DNA of 7,170 nt, from the NCBI GenBank assembly GCA_937863205.1, contig CALMGA010000449.1:6900-14069 (forward strand), read 5' to 3'. Made by a program: the position numbers and the translations under genes. Shown here piece by piece: positions 5,390 to 7,170 of the stretch. Every line of letters begins with the position of its first letter. Position 1 is the first letter of the stretch. The stretch comes from an uncultured Beijerinckiaceae bacterium. GTDB lineage: Bacteria; Pseudomonadota; Alphaproteobacteria; Rhizobiales; Beijerinckiaceae. Below the pieces are notes generated by a model. The model was given only the letters and a program-made list of their open reading frames with translations. It was not told the origin of the DNA and ran no database searches.

Positions 5390-7170
5390 ATGGCGCGAAC
5401 GGTGGCCGGCACGAAGGCGCAAACGTCCCGCAACCGTGCGGGTGGCGAACGGGCCGCGTCCCGCATCCTCGAAAAGAGCGACATCAACAGGAGCGACATC
5501 GACAGGGGCGACATCGACAGGGGCGACTTGGACAAGCTTGACCAGGACAGGCTCGATCTGGACAGGCTAGATCTGGACGAGATCCGTCGCTTCCTCGCTC
5601 GCCGATGGCTGCTGATCGGGCTGGTGGCGTTCGGCTGCGCCATTCTCGCGCTCGTCGTCTGCCTGACCCTAAGGCCGGTGTACACCGCCACCTCGCAGGT
5701 TCTGCTCGACCCGCATCGCGCCCATGTTTTCGGCCAGGACGCGGTTCAGCCCGACGCCGCGCTCGACTCGTCCATCGTCGACTCGCAGATCTCGATCATC
5801 ACCTCGACCCGCCTGCTCGCCAAGGTCATCAACAAGGAGCGGCTGACCGAGGACCCGGAGTTCGCCGCCTCGGCCAAGCCGGGCCTGCTCGCCGGGTTGA
5901 TGAAGCTGTTCCGCCCGGCCAAGGCGTCGAGCGACGTCCAGCCGGCGCTCGATGGGATCGATCCCAAGCTCGCCCCGGTCATCGTGCACCTGTTCAACAA
6001 GATCGAGGTCGTGCGCATCGCCAAGAGCTACGTGCTGTCCGTGTCCGTGTCGGCGAACGATCCGGGCAAGGCGACGCGGCTCGCCAACTCCCTGGCGCAG
6101 AGCTTCGTGGACGATCGCGTCGATGTCCACGCCAAGTCCGTCCAGCAGGCGGCAACCTTCTTCGAGGACCGCCTCGGCAACCTGCGCGATCAGGTTCGCC
6201 AGTCCGAGCGGGCTGTCGCCGACTATCGCAAGCAGCATGATCTTCTCACCACCACGATGGATGGTCAGATCACGGTCAGCGAGCAGCAGCTCCAGGATCT
6301 CAACCAGCAGCTCGCCCTCGCCGCCACCGACACGGCCGAGAAGCTCGCCCGCTTCCAGCAGGCGGTGCGCTTTCGCGGCGCCGGCACGCAGATCGATACG
6401 CTGCCCGACATCGTGCGCTCGCCGGTCGTGGTGGCGCTGCGCGCGCAACAGGCCGACCTGATGCGCCGCGAGTCCGACCTGTCGACCGTCTACGGCCCGG
6501 CCTATCCCGCGATCGCCCAGATCCACGCTCAGCGGGGCGGGATCGACCGCGCCATATCCGCGGAAATGCGCCGCCTCGTCGTGACCGCGCGCAACGACTA
6601 CGACGTCGCCGCCGCGCGCGAAGCCGCGCTGCGCAGGACGATCGCCGGGCTCACCGACGTGTCGGGCGGCAACAACGAGGTCGGCGTCAAGCTGCGCGAA
6701 CTCGAACGGACCAACATGGCCAACAAGGCCTTGTTCGAGAATTTCCTCAACCGGGCCAAGCTCACGCAGGAGCAATCCTCCTTCGAGGAGCCCGACGCCC
6801 GGCTGATCTCGCCGGCCCTGGAGCCGACCGCGCCGGCCAGCCCAAAGACGAAGCTGATCGTGTCGGTGGCCGGCGTCGCCGGCCTCATCCTCGGGCTCGC
6901 TTTCGCCGCCGCGGCCGACCGCTCCCGTCGCGGCGCCGAGGTGGCGGCCCGGCCCGTCGCTCCCGTCGCGGAGGCGTTCATCCTGGGACAGCTCCCCGAG
7001 ATCGGGCGGGCCGATGCCGATGACCTCGTCGCGGCCCTCGCCGCTGATCCCGGTTCGGGGTTCGCCCGCAGCGTCGCCGCGCTCGCCGTCAGGCTGGCGC
7101 CCGCCGAGAGCGGGAAACGGACCATCGCGCTCGTTCCTCTCGAAGCCGCCGCCAGCTCCACGTCGAGACC
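5390..7170 (+). CDS. Wzz/GumC/ExoP-type chain-length and export protein, C-terminus cut off
   Basis: The frame is open from ATG 5390 to the window end (593 codons and 2 bases). It is a polysaccharide co-polymerase, the inner-membrane protein that sets polymer length and links synthesis to export. Residues 1-29 are basic and 30-64 are a pentapeptide repeat. The juxtamembrane IRRFLARRW and the first membrane helix (about 73-94) follow, then the Wzz motif RPVYTATSQVLL (95-106). The long periplasmic part is helical and Gln-rich (about 260-320), probably coiled coil. A GNVR-like LRELERTNMANKALFENFLN and a proline-rich EPTAPASPK lead to the second helix (about 489-511). The cytoplasmic part starts ILGQLPEI (531-538) and FARSVAALAVRL (558-569), as in tyrosine autokinase-type proteins. 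Where their P-loop is expected the sequence reads VPLEAAASSTSR, without GxxGxGK[ST], so it may be kinase-dead. The ribosome site is weak (GAG). The start is the only in-frame ATG between the stop at 5336 and the first helix. Confidence 0.88.
   Translation, partial: MARTVAGTKAQTSRNRAGGERAASRILEKSDINRSDIDRGDIDRGDLDKLDQDRLDLDRLDLDEIRRFLARRWLLIGLVAFGCAILALVVCLTLRPVYTATSQVLLDPHRAHVFGQDAVQPDAALDSSIVDSQISIITSTRLLAKVINKERLTEDPEFAASAKPGLLAGLMKLFRPAKASSDVQPALDGIDPKLAPVIVHLFNKIEVVRIAKSYVLSVSVSANDPGKATRLANSLAQSFVDDRVDVHAKSVQQAATFFEDRLGNLRDQVRQSERAVADYRKQHDLLTTTMDGQITVSEQQLQDLNQQLALAATDTAEKLARFQQAVRFRGAGTQIDTLPDIVRSPVVVALRAQQADLMRRESDLSTVYGPAYPAIAQIHAQRGGIDRAISAEMRRLVVTARNDYDVAAAREAALRRTIAGLTDVSGGNNEVGVKLRELERTNMANKALFENFLNRAKLTQEQSSFEEPDARLISPALEPTAPASPKTKLIVSVAGVAGLILGLAFAAAADRSRRGAEVAARPVAPVAEAFILGQLPEIGRADADDLVAALAADPGSGFARSVAALAVRLAPAESGKRTIALVPLEAAASSTSR
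5477..5581 (+). repeat. 7 x 15-bp tandem repeat encoding x-D-[I/L]-[D/N]-R units
   Basis: Seven in-frame 15-base units code for SDINR, SDIDR, GDIDR, GDLDK, LDQDR, LDLDR and LDLDE (residues 30-64 of the chain-length protein). The second unit, AGCGACATCGACAGG, differs from the first and third by one base each; later units diverge more. Unit length is a multiple of three, so gain or loss of a copy keeps the frame. AGG, normally a minor Arg codon in such GC-rich genomes, is used five times, which fits recent duplication. The last unit runs into the family-typical cytoplasmic lead to the first membrane helix. Confidence 0.85.

Noticed and set aside
5305..5691. Ser/Leu-repeat protein on the minus strand (and a Thr/Ser/Gly repeat in another plus frame at 5310-5570)
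   Set aside because: Both apparent repeat proteins are readings of the same 15-bp DNA repeat in non-coding registers. The in-frame reading continues into the chain-length protein.
5669..6775. A 368-residue minus-strand frame opposite the chain-length gene
   Set aside because: It has no recognisable domain, whereas the plus-strand frame has Wzz, GNVR-like and membrane segments in the correct order.
1..7170. tRNA, rRNA, CRISPR array, insertion sequence or phage attachment site
   Set aside because: No cloverleaf-like or rRNA sequence, no spaced direct repeats, no transposase-like frame and no terminal inverted repeats were seen. Nearly all of the window is explained by six coding regions.

Overview
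The window is very GC-rich and densely coded, with the codon usage and gene style of an alphaproteobacterium. The order Hyphomicrobiales (Rhizobiales), perhaps a Methylobacterium-like lineage, is the best guess. That placement is an inference from protein style, not from a marker gene. It reads as part of an exopolysaccharide or capsular polysaccharide gene cluster of the Wzx/Wzy-dependent type.

Layout: two glycosyltransferase genes lie leftward on the minus strand at 1-1338. They overlap by ATGA, and the second runs off the left edge. A 212-base divergent intergenic region (1339-1550) separates them from a rightward series of four genes. These are a Wzx-type flippase (1551-3089), a secreted family 16 glycoside hydrolase (GTG start preferred at 3203, to 4075), a membrane acyltransferase of family 3 coupled to it by a GTGA overlap (4072-5265), and a Wzz/GumC/ExoP-type chain-length and export protein that runs off the right edge (5390-7170).

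How the genes work together (inferred from family knowledge): the cytoplasmic glycosyltransferases build the lipid-linked repeat unit and the acyltransferase decorates it with an acyl group. The flippase moves it across the inner membrane, and the Wzz/GumC-like protein controls chain length and export. The GH16 enzyme in the periplasm or outside trims or cleaves the polymer. The set recalls the rhizobial succinoglycan complement of ExoT, ExoK, ExoZ/ExoH and ExoP. No Wzy polymerase, priming sugar-phosphate transferase or outer-membrane exporter is seen here; they would have to lie outside the window.

The most unusual element is a 7 x 15-bp in-frame tandem repeat (5477-5581). It encodes a pentapeptide-repeat-like x-D-[I/L]-[D/N]-R series in the cytoplasmic N-terminus of the chain-length protein, directly before its first membrane helix. 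The same protein seems to lack a normal P-loop where a tyrosine autokinase domain would begin, but the window ends there. The 124-base gap before this gene, with the preceding stop codon, holds three symmetric elements: a perfect 16-bp palindrome across the stop codon, a pair of CTTAAG palindromes, and a perfect 7-bp-stem hairpin.
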